This document shows positions 1 through 11,047 of a stretch of DNA of 64,000 nt, piece after piece. A program made the position numbers and the translations under genes. Below the pieces are notes generated by a model. The model made no database searches, had not been told where the DNA came from, and saw nothing but the letters and a program-made list of their open reading frames with translations. Numbering within the stretch: position 1 is the stretch's first letter; the number at the start of each line of letters is the position of its first letter. Source of the stretch: Delphinapterus leucas (Eukaryota; Chordata; Mammalia; Artiodactyla; Monodontidae); contig NW_022098043.1 of assembly GCF_002288925.2 (NCBI RefSeq), positions 10,675,489-10,739,488 on the forward strand. The letters are read 5' to 3'.

Positions 1-415
1 ATAAAAAGCAAGCCTGGGAAAGTGGCTTGAACTTTTTTGTCCGTTCTCGGCCCATGCAGGGCTCCTTGAGGCCCCCGGGTGGGGCACAGAGAAGACCATT
101 CCTTTGGATCTGGAGCTTCCCACTTTTTTGTCCACAGCCCAGCCCAAACGTAGACTCGCAAAGAATTTTCACAAAAGTCCTCATTACAGATGGTGTCCTT
201 GGGTGTTTCTTACTCTGTTCTATTCATTTTTCAAAAAAGGAAAAAACTGGTTTCAACCCACAGCACCGATTCTATGCCCCACAAGTTGGGTCGCGCCTCA
301 GGTTGGAGGACACTACCTTGGTTGGCAGGAGTCCCCACGAGGACCTGCCCAGCCTGGCTGGGCAGGTGCCCTGTGCTATGGCCGCTGCTGACGGCCGGCC
401 CTGTGGTCGCTGCAG

Positions 416-582
416 GACACAACTCGGACGGCAAGTTCATTGCCCGGGCGCAGCGGATAGAGTACGACTGCGAGCTGGTGCCCCGGCGAGTGGCGATCTT
501 CATCGAGAAGACGAAAGACGGCCAGATCCTGCCGGTCCCGAACGTGGTGGTACGGGATGTGGCCTGCGGCGCTAACCACACG
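416..582 (+). CDS. RCC2: RCC2 coding exon (residues ~287-342)
   Basis: The acceptor is ctgcag at 410-415 and the donor gtaagg follows ACG at 582. The exon opens with the last two bases of a split Gly codon, then HNSDGKFIARAQRIEYDCEL and ends DVACGANHT, an RCC1 propeller strand. It is the first RCC2 exon visible in the window. Confidence 0.94.
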
Positions 583-3500
583 GTAAGGCTTGAGCGTTTC
601 TGGCCTTTCTTCTGGCTTCCAGGGTGTCACGTCAGTGGAGACCCTTGGCTTTGCAAAGCCAGGAACTGACCCTGGCCCCCTCGACATCCCGCCCTCCTCA
701 AGGGCTTCACACCCTCAGTTGTGCCGGGGCGTCATTCTCCCCTGACAGCTTCTCCGTGGCATCCACAGATGTAGCTGGACGTGCAGACGCTTTGGGTTGG
801 GATCATACAGTAAGAGTTTTTCTGCTTTTGTCTAATAGAACATCATGGATGTTCTTCCAGGTCGATAGACAATATCTCAGACGGGGTGTTGAACAGACTC
901 AGTCATTAAGGGTGTTTCCTTAAAGGTCAACCTAGATAAACAGCAATAAAATTTTGTATGTGCATCTTTTTTTTTTTTCTTGGCCGCTCGGCATGTGGGA
1001 TCTTAGTTCCCCGACCAGGGGTTGAACCCGTGCCCGCCGCAGTGGAAGTCTTAACCACTGGACTGCCAGCGGAGTCCCTATATGCTCGTCTTTTTATCTT
1101 AGTTGCCTTCCTGTGGTTATTTTGCCTGAAAATGCCTGAGAGTCAGACTTGGGTCTCGTCTCGCTTGAAGGAGCAGGGCCGGGGCTGAGAGTTCAGAGGC
1201 AGGTCGGTCTCCTGTGTGCAGGCGACTGGCTGAGTGACCTCAGGACTGGGAGCTTTCAGTCCCTTCAGGTCCAACAACTGATTCTCCCTTGTACAGCGTA
1301 GTCAGGAGAAATAGATCTTACTTAGGCCCCTGGTGTCAAATCATGTTAATAAGTTGTACATTCACATGATTCAAACATGAGACATCAGGGATGCTGTGAA
1401 GAAAAGAAGATGGATTTTTAAAATTTTTTATTTTTTTAATTGAAGTATAGTTGATTTACAGTGTCGTGTTAGTTTCTGGTGTACAGCAAAAGTGATTCAG
1501 TTATACATATTCTCTTTCATATTCTTTTCCGTTATGATTTGTTACAGGATATTGAATATAGTTCCCTGTGCTATGTGCTAGGTCCTTGTTGGTTATCTAT
1601 TTTCTATATAGTAGTGTGTATCTGCTAATCTCAAACTCCTAATTTATCCCCTCCCTGCTTCCCCTTTGGTAACCATAAGTTCTCTATGTCTGTGAGTCTG
1701 TTTCTGTTTCATAGATAGGTTCATTTGTGTTATATATTAGATTCCACCTATAAGTGATCTCATATGGTATTTGTCTTTCTCTTTCTGACTTACTTCACTT
1801 AGTATGATACACTCTGGGTCCATCCATGTTGCTGCAAATGGCATTATTTTGGGGTTTTTTCATGGCTGAGTAGTATTCCATTGTGTATATGTACCACATC
1901 TTCTTTATCCATTCGTCTTTCCATGGACATTTAGGTTGTTTCCATGTCTTGCCTATTGTAAATAGTGCTGCAGTGAACATAAGGGTGCGTGTAAGAAGAT
2001 GGACTTTAAATTGTTGACATGTCACTGTGCACACTGCACCTGTGACCAGGTGGAGGTCACCTGTGTGAACCCGCATGAAGGAGAATCCAGGGTGGGCGGG
2101 GCTTTTCCTCTGGGCTCTGTCTGCAGTCTAGTCAGGATTGAAATAGGAAGTGGAGTGCAGTGGCCTGCTCTGGAGACATCACCCTTGTGTTTCTGATGAG
2201 GGAAAGGGGAAGACTTGTGGCTTTAATAACAATAATTTGTTAGGGATGGAAAATGGTGTCCCTGGCCGGGAAAATATCCTCGCCATGTGGACCCGCTGTT
2301 GGTGCCTCCCCTGTCAGAGGCCGGTGTGGGTCATCTTGGGTGTTTCTGCCCTTTGCCCTCAGCCCTGGCCACAGGCTCTCAGAACAGCAGCCACCCCGCT
2401 TGTCCCCTGTCCCAGCGCTGCATTTTCTCTCTCCTGCAGCTGGTCCTGGACTCCCAGAAGCGCGTCTTCTCCTGGGGCTTCGGTGGCTACGGCCGGCTGG
2501 GCCACGCCGAGCAGAAGGACGAGATGGTTCCCCGCCTGGTGAAGCTGTTCGACTTCCCTGGACGCGGGGCGTCCCAGATCTATGCTGGCTACACCTGCTC
2601 CTTTGCCGTCAGCGAAGTGGGTCAGTGCTTCCCCGTCTGGGCCTCGGGAAGAAGGCATCCAGGGCCAAGTCATGGGTTTCCCTCCCTGGCTGTGTGCTCT
2701 GGTGGGGAGTCCCGTGACCTTTGCCCTGTTCAAGACCAGGGACCTTGACTTCATCGACCTCCCGGATTCTTTGGACAGAGCCGCTTGTGGTCACCGGTGC
2801 CAAGCGCCGTGCCTGGCGGGTCCCGGTCCTCTTCCCTTTCTCCTCTGATGTTGCTGAGATGAGGATCCAGCTCTTGAGATGATGATGACAATGGAGACGC
2901 GTTTGTCTTTCCCAGGTGGTCTGTTTTTCTGGGGGGCCACAAACACGTCCCGGGAGTCCACCATGTACCCGAAGGCCGTGCAGGACCTCTGCGGCTGGAG
3001 AATCCGGAGCCTGGCTTGTGGGTACGTGGCTGTGTCTCCCGGTTGGACACAGCCGGGAGGCGCCTTGTCCCTTGAGGGCTCCACTCTTCCCATGGGGCAT
3101 AGGGCGCACCAAATTCTAGAGTCAGGAAGGGGAGGGACTGTGCTTGGGGCAAGAGGGGTTGGGAGGTCTTAGAACAGGTGACTCGCTTTGCTGCTTCTTA
3201 GGGTTTCTTTCTTCGAAGGCTTGGTGTGCTCTGTTCGTATTGCAGGTTCAAATCATATTTAGTTAGGAAATTTTAGTTACTGTGACACGGTGGGACCAAG
3301 AAAGTATCCTCAAGTCAGTGATTTTCCGTTTATTTTGAGGACACCTGTTGAGCTCTGTAGCACTTCTTGATGAGTTTGATAATGTTCATCACCTGCCGGG
3401 TTTTGGGGAGATGACAGTGTAGTTGTTGGGGGTTCGGTGTGGTTTTAATCTGAAACCTCTAGCCCCGCCCAAGTCGTCTGGCAAGTTCCGCCCCCGTTGG

Positions 3501-6500
3501 AATAGACTCTCACTTCATCCTGATTTGTTCTCTTCTCCTTTTCCCAGTGTGTTTATTCATCTAAAAGTGACCCTCCCACCCCAAGAGCCCTAGAGCCCGA
3601 GTGGGGTGGGGCGGGGAGATCTGGGGCCCCGAGGCTCCTGGCTCTAAGGGCTTCTGCAGTTTGGACCTGCGCGGAACAGCATTTGGGCTTCAGAAGCAGC
3701 CCATTGGCCCTGTGCTGTGTTGTTTGGAATGGAGTTTTTAGGGGGCCCAGCTTGATTTTAATGCTAGTAGGTCACACCCTGCAGGGAGCCCACGGGAAGT
3801 GCCCTGGGCTGCTGGGTGGGTGAGTTGCAGCGCTGGGCTGCCGCCCCCGGCGGTGACAGCCTCTGCCCATTTGCAGGAAGAGCAGCATCATCGTGGCTGC
3901 GGACGAGAGCACGATCAGCTGGGGCCCGTCGCCGACCTTTGGGGAGCTGGTAAGCTGATCCGCCTGGCGGAGGCAGAGCCCTCTCTGGGTTCCCTGAACC
4001 ACCCCTGAAAACTCACAGGAGGAGAGTGTGTGTGTGCGTGCGTGTGTGTGTGTGTGTGTGTGTGTATTTCCTTGTTGCATGAAGGTCTGCGATATTCCCT
4101 AATGTTTAGATCACTTGAGGTTTAATAAGTTTGCTCATCAAATAATTGTGAAAGTTCTTTCTGTCCACATTGTTAAGTTGAAATGGGGAAGTTTCAGATC
4201 CCATTTCCCCTCATGTTTTGTAAACCGTTATTGTGGGATGATGTCAGTAGGAAAGAGGATGGTTTCTCTTCCCTCTCCCCGGGAGAGTTTCAATTGACAG
4301 GAACAGCTTGTCCTTTTAAACGGGTGGGGTCAGTTGTGACCATGCATTGAATCTTTCTGGTTTTCAGCCTCTTAGGTCTTTGGGGGACATACTTCTCTTA
4401 TTTTTCCTAAATAAGTTTGTCTGTGTTCCTGCTTTTAATCTCAGTCACTTGAGTGACTAGAACCCACGGCCCTCGGATTCCCCCACACCTTTGGCCTCCT
4501 CAACCAAACGTCTGATTCTTAGCTTTCTGGGGCGTGGTGAGTCCTTAACTTTTAACGTCTTCATCAAGAACAGCCGGGCTATGGAGCTCATCCTGACGGT
4601 CTACCTGTTCTACCTGCAATTTGATCGTCAGCCTGGCTCTTTTATTTCCTGCTGGGAACTCGGCCTGTTTTCCCTTCCCTCTGCTCTCATGGGTAGGAGC
4701 TGATGGGGTGATGGAAGGAAGCGGGTGCTTCTTGACCCCCTGCGCCATCTCCAGGGCTGGTGGCCTGAACATGCCCTTTCCTCGGAGCTGTGTGCCCGCT
4801 TTCAGCCTGGTGGCTTCAGAGGGGGCCCCACGTGCCGCACACGCTGGGGGGCCCTTCAGAGGTGGCCCCATATGTAGAAGCTTGAAAGAGACTGAGAACC
4901 TGGCCCAGTTTTTTTTTTTTTAATTTATTTGTTTATTTTATTTTTGGCTGCGTTGGGTCTTTGTTGCTGCACGCGGGCTTTCTCTTGTTGCGGCGAGCAG
5001 GGGCTACTCTTTGTTGTGGTGCAGGGGCTTCTCATTGCGGTGGCTTCTCTTGTTGCAGAGCACAGGCTCTAGGCGTGAGGTCTTCAGTAGTTGTGGCGCG
5101 CGAGCTCAGTAGTTGTGGCTCACAGGCTGTAGAGCGCAGGCTCAGTAGTTGTGGCACACGGGCTTAGTTGCTCTGCGGCATGTGGGATCTTCCCGGACCA
5201 GGGCTCGAACCTGTGTCTCCTGCCTTGGCAGGCGGATTCTTAACCACTGCGCCATCAGGGAAGCCCCCTTGCCCAGTTTTTATGGGTTGTTCTTAGAGAA
5301 GGACAGATGTTCCTAGGGCCCATCAGAAATAGACCCTGAGTATCGATTTGGAGACTAGAGGGGAACGAGGGGGACTTGGGGGGCAGCCTCTCGGGTGAGG
5401 AGTTGGCGTGGCACTTGGCCGGTGGCAGCTGAAGCTCATCTGCCATGTGGGCCCCTCTTTGAGCTGAGCTGAGGGACCTGTCCACCTTGAAATCGCCCAT
5501 CTTCACACCACAGCACGTGACAGAACCCCCACCCCCACCCCAAGCAGTCCTCGACCGTCCCTTCCATCTCCGGTGTCCTGGAGTCATTGCTGATCATGGA
5601 CACAGGTGGGGACGGGGGCAGCCGGCACTCCTTGTGACCTGGTGGCCCTGAAGGGCCACAGTTGCCATTTCTTCCTGCCCTCGCCATGGTGTCATCTGAC
5701 CAGTGACTCTCCCTAAAAGGTGCCCTCATCACATAAACCCCTATAGCTTACGTCTTAGCGTCTCGGGCCTGGGGTTAGGAACCGGTCACCTGCTGGCACC
5801 TGTGGATTCTTGTTGCTGCCCGGGCCTGGCTTTGGGTATGAGACGGCGGGGCTCGGCCACAGAGGCTTCTGGGCCCGTGGGAGGTCCAGCCACATGGTGA
5901 GGTTCCCTCTTTCTGACTGGCGTTAGTGACCCGGGTTCTGTGAGCATCCCTCTGTTTGCCTCACCAGGGCTATGGGGATCACAAGCCCAAGTCTTCCACT
6001 GCAGCTCAGGAGGTGAAGACGCTCGACGGCATCTTCACGGAGCAGGTGAGTGAGGAGCCCTCGGCCTGGGGCGGGGGGGGGGGGGTGGGCGGTGGGAGCA
6101 GAGAGAAAAGAGCAGAGTTGCATCGTGCCTCTTCCTGCTTCTGCTCTTTGCAGCCCGCTTGAGCCGCATCTGACATCTTGTGTAGCTTTCCTGTGCCCCG
6201 TGCTAGAGTTTTCTGCTGGGTGATGGGGAAGGCACAGAGGTGTGCCGGCTAGGCCCCGCGGCTGCTGTCAGCCTGAGGGACACCGGCCAGAGTCCAGCCA
6301 CAGCAGATTTGCTCCAGGCCGAGTGCATCACTCACGTCAGCTTGGTACCTTCACCCAAGACTCTATGCACCATTAGGCTGTGGGCAGCTGGTGGGGCGAG
6401 GTCTCTCACCAGGCTGCCAGCCCTTGTCACCGATACGCACGTGGGGCTTGTGCCCTTGCACAAGGCAGGGCTGTGGTCCAGAGAGGCGCAGGGAACAGGG

Positions 6501-6927
6501 AGCATGGTCCCGAGTCCCCGCAGCCTCTGCAGGCAGTCGGCGTCCAAACGCTGCTTGCGGGGGGGGGCCTCCTTCCACTTTGTCTCCTGGGGCCGCCCAG
6601 AAGGCAGGCTAGCAGGGCATTGGTGGCAGGTCACGTTGACACTGGTGGTCCTCAGCAGAGGGCTTTTCTGAGCTTTTCAGGATGCCTCTGTTTTGACCTC
6701 TGTACTGACCCCCGTTGGCGAGCCCAGCTTCCCTGTGTCCCGTCGTCTGCATTGGACTTGTCAGCCCCAAACTCTGCCTAGCCGAAGCACCCTTGCCCAC
6801 CCAGCGCTGGTTTGTCCCCCAGGTTGCCATGGGTTACTCACACTCCTTGGTGATAGCGAGAGACGAAAGTGAGACGGAGAAGGAGAAGATCAAGAAACTA
6901 CCAGAGTACAACCCCCGGACCCTCTGA
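416..6927 (+). CDS. RCC2: RCC2 (TD-60), last six coding exons, spliced
   Basis: RCC2 is an RCC1-family seven-bladed beta-propeller protein. It acts at centromeres and the mitotic midzone with the chromosomal passenger complex and as a regulator of Ral/Rac GTPases. The six exons are 416-582, 2440-2620, 2916-3021, 3877-3949, 5968-6045 and 6823-6927. They join in consistent phase and give about 236 codons, matching residues ~287-522 of the 522-residue human protein. Recognisable pieces are GANHT-LVLDSQKRVFSWG, the GYGRLGHAEQ propeller repeat, SIIVAADESTISWGPSPTFGEL, and the C-terminus KKLPEYNPRTL before TGA. All junctions use GT-AG. No frameshift or stop is seen. The 5' part of the gene lies before position 1. 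It is convergent with PADI6 downstream. The identification is secure; residue numbers assume human length. Confidence 0.96.
966..1078 (-). mobile_element. Short tRNA-derived SINE (CHR/CHRS type)
   Basis: The copy lies in reverse: T-run first, then ggcatgtgggatcttagttc, a B-box-like ggttgaacccg, and cagcggagtccc at the head end. It inserted into an RCC2 intron. Confidence 0.85.
1417..1990 (-). mobile_element. L1 3' end fragment, 5' truncated
   Basis: In reverse, the sequence reads the L1 tail: AT-rich end, gtacagcaaaagtgattcag, ccctgtgctatgtgctaggt, then ORF2 C-terminal code. The - strand shows the ORF2 signature [19 protein letters not shown]. It is old enough to carry stops. Confidence 0.88.
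2440..2620 (+). CDS. RCC2: RCC2 coding exon (residues ~343-403)
   Basis: The acceptor is ctcctgcag and the donor gtcagt. It encodes LVLDSQKRVFSWGFGGYGRL, then the LGHAEQKDEMVPRLV stretch typical of an RCC1 blade, and ends SFAVSEV plus the first base of a Gly codon. Open throughout. Confidence 0.94.
2916..3021 (+). CDS. RCC2: RCC2 coding exon (residues ~403-438)
   Basis: The acceptor is tttcccag and the donor gtacgt. It encodes GGLFFWGATNTSRESTMYPK and ends RIRSLACG with a codon split after gg. The next exon supplies the third base and then Lys. Confidence 0.94.
3877..3949 (+). CDS. RCC2: RCC2 coding exon (residues ~438-462)
   Basis: The acceptor is tttgcag and the donor gtaagc. It encodes KSSIIVAADESTISWGPSPT followed by FGEL. 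It is short and in frame with its neighbours. Confidence 0.94.
4026..4065. repeat. (TG)n microsatellite
   Basis: About twenty TG units broken by two GC steps, in an RCC2 intron. Confidence 0.95.
4910..5267 (-). mobile_element. Long CHR-type SINE, reverse orientation
   Basis: It begins with a T-run and attttatttttggctgcgt, carries repeated gtagttgtggc motifs, and ends in the tRNA-like head ttaaccactgcgccatcagggaagccc. This is an older, more diverged copy than the 38206 or 49621 copies. Confidence 0.9.
5968..6045 (+). CDS. RCC2: RCC2 coding exon (residues ~463-488)
   Basis: The acceptor is tcaccag and the donor gtgagt. It has 26 whole codons, starting GYGDHKPKSSTAAQEVKTLD and ending GIFTEQ. 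It has one apparent substitution (Ser to Thr in IFxEQ) against the human sequence as I recall it. Confidence 0.94.
6823..6927 (+). CDS. RCC2: RCC2 terminal coding exon
   Basis: The acceptor is cccccag. It encodes VAMGYSHSLVIARDESETEK, continuing to LPEYNPRTL and stop TGA at 6925-6927. The acidic/lysine-rich C-terminal tail after the last propeller blade is complete. Confidence 0.95.
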   Translation, partial: VAMGYSHSLVIARDESETEKEKIKKLPEYNPRTL

Positions 6928-9280
6928 TGCTCCCGGAGCCTCTCCAGCTCCACACCTCTCGCGGCAGCTGTCATTTCCACGTGCACTGGGACGGGAAGTC
7001 ACACGAGGAATTTTCAAAAGCAAAAGTTGACCGAAGGTGCATTTTTGTTAGGACTCCCTGAGGTTCCATTTTTATAAGTGATTCAACGTCAACTACCTTT
7101 CCTGTATGCTTTCCAAAGTGTTTTTTTTTCCCCTCTTAATGATTAATTAAAATATTTGCTCATAGTTGACTTACCATTCCTACAAAAGAGGCAGAAACTT
7201 TGAGCAATGTAGGTTTGTTTTTTGTTTTTCTTTTTAAGTTTTCCTTTTTTACCCCCCTCTCCTACATACACTTGTCAAAAACACCCCTTCCCGGTTGTGA
7301 TTAGCGTTGTGAGCCCAGCGGGTGCTACCTGGGAGAGGAGTCGCCACACGCTCAGAAAACAATGTCCCTTGCGGGAGCCGGCAACATCTAGGCAAAGACG
7401 GTCCCTGGTGGTCAGTCTCCATCCAAAATGGTGCCCATGTGCTCGGAAGCATCTGGGTCACTTCTCTCCTGCTTCTCCTTTCTAGCCCGGCTCAGGCCGT
7501 GTGTGTTCTGCTTCTCCCCTTGGCTGCTTCTAAGCCCCCTGCCGCCTTTTGGCCGCGACATTAATAGAATCTGCCGTTTTCCCCCCTGGTGGGGGATCTG
7601 TGTTTAGCCATTTATATCTGCTTTAGCTGTAAAAGAAGTCCAAATGAAAATCAGGGGATTGTGGAACCAGTGGGGACTTGCGGGGGTGGGCAGATGTGGG
7701 GACAGTGTATGTGGTTCCAGATCCGGCTCGAAGGCTCCTCTGAGCCGGGGCCGCCTCGCCAGCACTCGCTATTAGAGATTGACCAGCCAGCAGTAAAAAG
7801 TGCATTCCGGAGTCCTTGCAAAGAAGGATCAGTCCTTTGTGTACCAGCCTTTATCACCTTTGTGCTTCTGTCTTTATTCCGAACCCCTTCCCCCCGCTGG
7901 ATCCTGCTGGAAGGGGCCCGGTCTGTTTCTGAGGCCCGGGTTCCTGTTCCGCTAACCCAGCTCTCTAGTCACGTTTGCTTGGCTGTGTAACCAAATAGTT
8001 GGGATCACGGAAGAAGTCCCCTTCCCTGCGTGTCAGCACAGAGGCTGTGACTGCCACCGTGGCTCCCCACCAAGTGCCCTGTGCCCGAACCCGTCCCTGG
8101 CGTCGCGCTGCGTGAGTTATGAGGTGCCTTTCCCGGAACCCTCCTCTCGCTTGGACCCAAGAGAGGCGACAGCTCTGGCTGGGGCTCTTGGTTTCGAGAG
8201 GGTCTGGACTGGTTTGGGTGCTTTAAAATAGATTTTTTAGTTCAGTGGTGCTTATGGGGGAAACGGGGATAGAACTTCAGTGTGAGACTTGGGTGATGGG
8301 AAAGTTAAATATTGGTCTTTTTTATTATTATTTTTTTGCTTTGCTATTGTTACCACTTTTGTCTCCATGTTAAAATGCCAAAAATGATCTAGTCGTTGTT
8401 GCTTCTTTCCCTACTCGTCCCCCCTGCCCTGTCGCTCGGGACGGTGGCTTATGCCTTCGCAGGGCGTGTAACGGTATCTGTCCTGGCCGGTCCCAAGGCC
8501 TTGCGGGAGGAGGCCGGCCTGTCTCTTTCTAAGATTTAGTCTGACTTTGTGCTCGTCTCAACTGTCCTGTGTTTATAGTCCAGGGCAGAAGCTCCTGCAA
8601 CTTCAGAGCTTCTGCTAAACTAACCTGATTTGTCCAAATCACCCCCCAACTACCATTGCTGACTCAAGCTTCCCTGCATAGAACCCCTCGGTTTCCTGAC
8701 AGACCTCTTTCCTGGAATGGGCTTCGGCGCACGTGCTCCTTGTACCCGTGCAGCCTCCCTTGGGTTGTGCAGTCAACTAGAGGGTCAAGGGAGCAGTAGC
8801 CTGGGTCCTGGCCTTTGCAGGAGCTGCCCTTGGCCTAGTGGGGCTTCAATCTTCAAGTGGATTCATCTGAAACCCACCGCCAGCCCGCTCTCGGGCCCCC
8901 TGCCAGGGACTGGAGCAGGAAAGGGATGTCCCTTCCACGTGGAGACTGCCCTTTTCTCCCACGATCACTCCTTTGGGCTTAGAATTTTAAAATGAACTTC
9001 CTAAGGGGGAAGATCCTTTAGAACAATGAGTAGGGGGAGACGGTCCTGGGCTCCTAGAGGAAGGGACACAGCAGCGGGGCTGGGGTGCGCTGATCCTTCG
9101 GGCTCCAGACGTGTCTTCCAGCTCAGGAAGGTAGACTGGACGGCTTAGCGTGAAGGGGAGAGTCCAAGGAGAGGTTGTGATTTGGTCGAAGGTGCCTGGT
9201 TTAGTGCTGTAATTGTCTTTTTTTATATATATATTTCTTGGAGTAAACATTTTAAATAAACGACATCATTGTTTACTCTG
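6928..9280 (+). other. RCC2: RCC2 3' UTR
   Basis: About 2.3 kb of non-coding, locally T-rich sequence follows the RCC2 stop and ends near a canonical AATAAA. I saw no SINE or L1 inside it, which fits a retained exon. The exact cleavage site is inferred from the signal. Confidence 0.7.
9255..9260 (+). terminator. RCC2: Polyadenylation signal AATAAA for RCC2
   Basis: The hexamer AATAAA sits in cattttaaataaacgacatc, followed by a T/G-rich stretch (ttgtttactctgttttgg). It is the best placed signal downstream of the RCC2 stop. Confidence 0.7.
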
Positions 9281-10584
9281 TTTTGGCTTCTGCACTCCTT
9301 TTTCAGCGGAATGAACGTAAGAACACGGAACGGCTTCTTGCGTGAGCCCTTCCTGCCCCGGCCCGGGCTCCCACTCTGGGCCCCAGGGAAGCGCGGGTCG
9401 TTTTAGCTTCTAGGCTTGAGCCCTGCTGGGGTTGGGAGGTGAGTGGAGCTCCCAGCTCTGTTCCTGGAAATGTGTGACCCTCAGGGAGGCTTCAGCACCC
9501 CACTGGCCCAACTCAAAACGTGGAGTTTTTCATATTCATCGCATGTCACATTCCTGGGGCTTTGAGAGGAGGAGACACGGAAAGCACCTGAAGAGGGCCG
9601 TACAACGTGTGCCTTCCCCACCCTCCTCCACCCACTCCTCATAAGGGAGCCCTGTTGTCACTTCAGCGCTGGTCACAAATGTGCCCCTTCCAGGCCGTGC
9701 TGGCCCCTTACTGGCAGTGTGGCGAGCTGTCCACCGGGGGGCACCAAGCAGCCAGTCGTGGGTTCAGAGGCCCCAGGCCTTCTCTGTTCTACCCAAGTTG
9801 ACAGCCTTTGCTCCAGGTCACCAGCCACCAGCATGCCGACGCCGGTCCAGTTTGTGGAGCCTCTGGGATGCCGGCTGCTTTATGTCATCAGATCAGCCCC
9901 TCCCCTAGGCACTGCCCCGTTCCACGTACCTGGACTGCTTGGAGCTTCCCGTCGGTAGGAGGAGGGGCAGGGTGGGAGCAGCTGTGGTTAAACCTCAGGA
10001 TCATTTGACTTCATAGCATTTTTGTGCCATAAACGTAGGGGTGGGCAGAGATGACAGGCAGTAGGCAGCTTTGGGTCCTAGAGTGGGTGTTCGTTTCCTC
10101 TCCCCTGGACACTTCGGGCTTAACAAGGGTCCATGCAGGCCTGCCTGTCGCAGCTTGCCCTTCAGAGTCTTATACCTGCTGACCAAGGAGACTAGAGCCT
10201 CTCCCTGCCGATGCCCGCTGTCCACAAGGCACGGGAGTCACTCTTCTTCGGGCCTGGCCTCCTGTAGCTCCTACCAGGCCGAGGGGGAGTCCTCTCCCTT
10301 CCCCAAGCCTAGAGTCTGTCACATTGAGCTCGAGCGCCTACGTCCAGCTCACCAGATGCTTGAACTGGAGAAGGATTTGCGTGACCCGAGCCCAACCGCT
10401 CCCACCACACGCAAAGACCTTGAAGACGAGGGACAGCAGCTCCATGGTAGCCTGGTCCCCTGCCCCTCCCAGTGGGACAGCCTGACCACAGGTGTCCCAG
10501 CTGCTCCGCTTTCCATCCTTAGCCATTACCCCCTGCCCCGAAATGAGGAGGCCGCGGCCAAACTGCAGTGAGAACGACTAGAGC
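9281..10584. other. RCC2-PADI6 intergenic region (tail to tail)
   Basis: About 1.3 kb separates the RCC2 poly(A) signal from the likely PADI6 3' end. It is GC-rich unique sequence. I see no conserved coding exon; the short open frames here have no recognisable domains. Confidence 0.65.
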
Positions 10585-10590
10585 TTTAAT
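10585..10590 (-). terminator. PADI6: Candidate PADI6 polyadenylation signal (ATTAAA)
   Basis: On the - strand ATTAAA lies about 225 bases after the PADI6 stop. It is the first recognised poly(A) hexamer there, so a short 3' UTR is likely. Inferred only from position and motif. Confidence 0.45.
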
Positions 10591-10813
10591 GGACATTCAG
10601 TAACTTCTCAGTGACCACTTGACGTCTTTTTCCAAGGGCCTCAAGCTGCCAGTATTGCCACCCCACTGAATGCTGAGGGACGGGGGTGGGCAGGGTGAGT
10701 AAGGGCTGTAGAACCCTGACTCCAGGCCCCTGAGCAGGGCAAGGGTCAGACACTGTTGAGTGGTGATAGTGGGCCATTCATGCTGGGGCAGGGCTGGCAG
10801 CGCTAAGATGGGT

Positions 10814-11047
10814 CTAGGGCACCATCCTCCACCATTTGAAGGCAAAGGGCACCCGGCGGATGTTGGCACAGGAGCAGAAGTCTCCGATTTCAGTCAGGTA
10901 GCAGTCAAAGTCGTTAACGAAGGTGCACTGGAATCCCAGGGGCTCTAGCAACTGGCGGATCTTTTCCTCCAGGCAGCAGGCACCATTGATCTGGGGCCCA
11001 AAAGGCTTGGGGATGCCCAGGTTCTGGCCCATCACGACCATCTGTAG
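10814..11047 (-). CDS. PADI6: PADI6 terminal coding exon (residues 609-685)
   Basis: The acceptor is ccgtgacag. The exon begins [20 protein letters not shown], carries CCLEEK and the cysteine motif CSCANIRR, and ends [10 protein letters not shown] with TAG at 10816-10814. Length 234, identical to the PADI4 last exon. Confidence 0.95.
   Translation of the reverse strand, partial: LQMVVMGQNLGIPKPFGPQINGACCLEEKIRQLLEPLGFQCTFVNDFDCYLTEIGDFCSCANIRRVPFAFKWWRMVP

Larger units (their letters stand above)
583..2439. other. RCC2: RCC2 intron with a SINE and an L1 tail
   Basis: This intron holds a short CHR-type SINE (966-1078) and an L1 3' end on the - strand (about 1417-1990). Apart from these I see only unique intronic sequence. 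Confidence 0.8.
3022..5967. other. RCC2: RCC2 introns around the 3877-3949 exon
   Basis: 3022-3876 holds nothing I recognise. 3950-5967 holds a TG repeat (4026-4065) and a long CHR SINE (4910-5267). 6046-6822, the next intron, holds short G runs but no identified element. Confidence 0.7.

Noticed and set aside
5521..5587. Antisense open frames across RCC2 introns
   Set aside because: Proline- or arginine-rich chance frames in GC-rich intron DNA with no splice or domain support.
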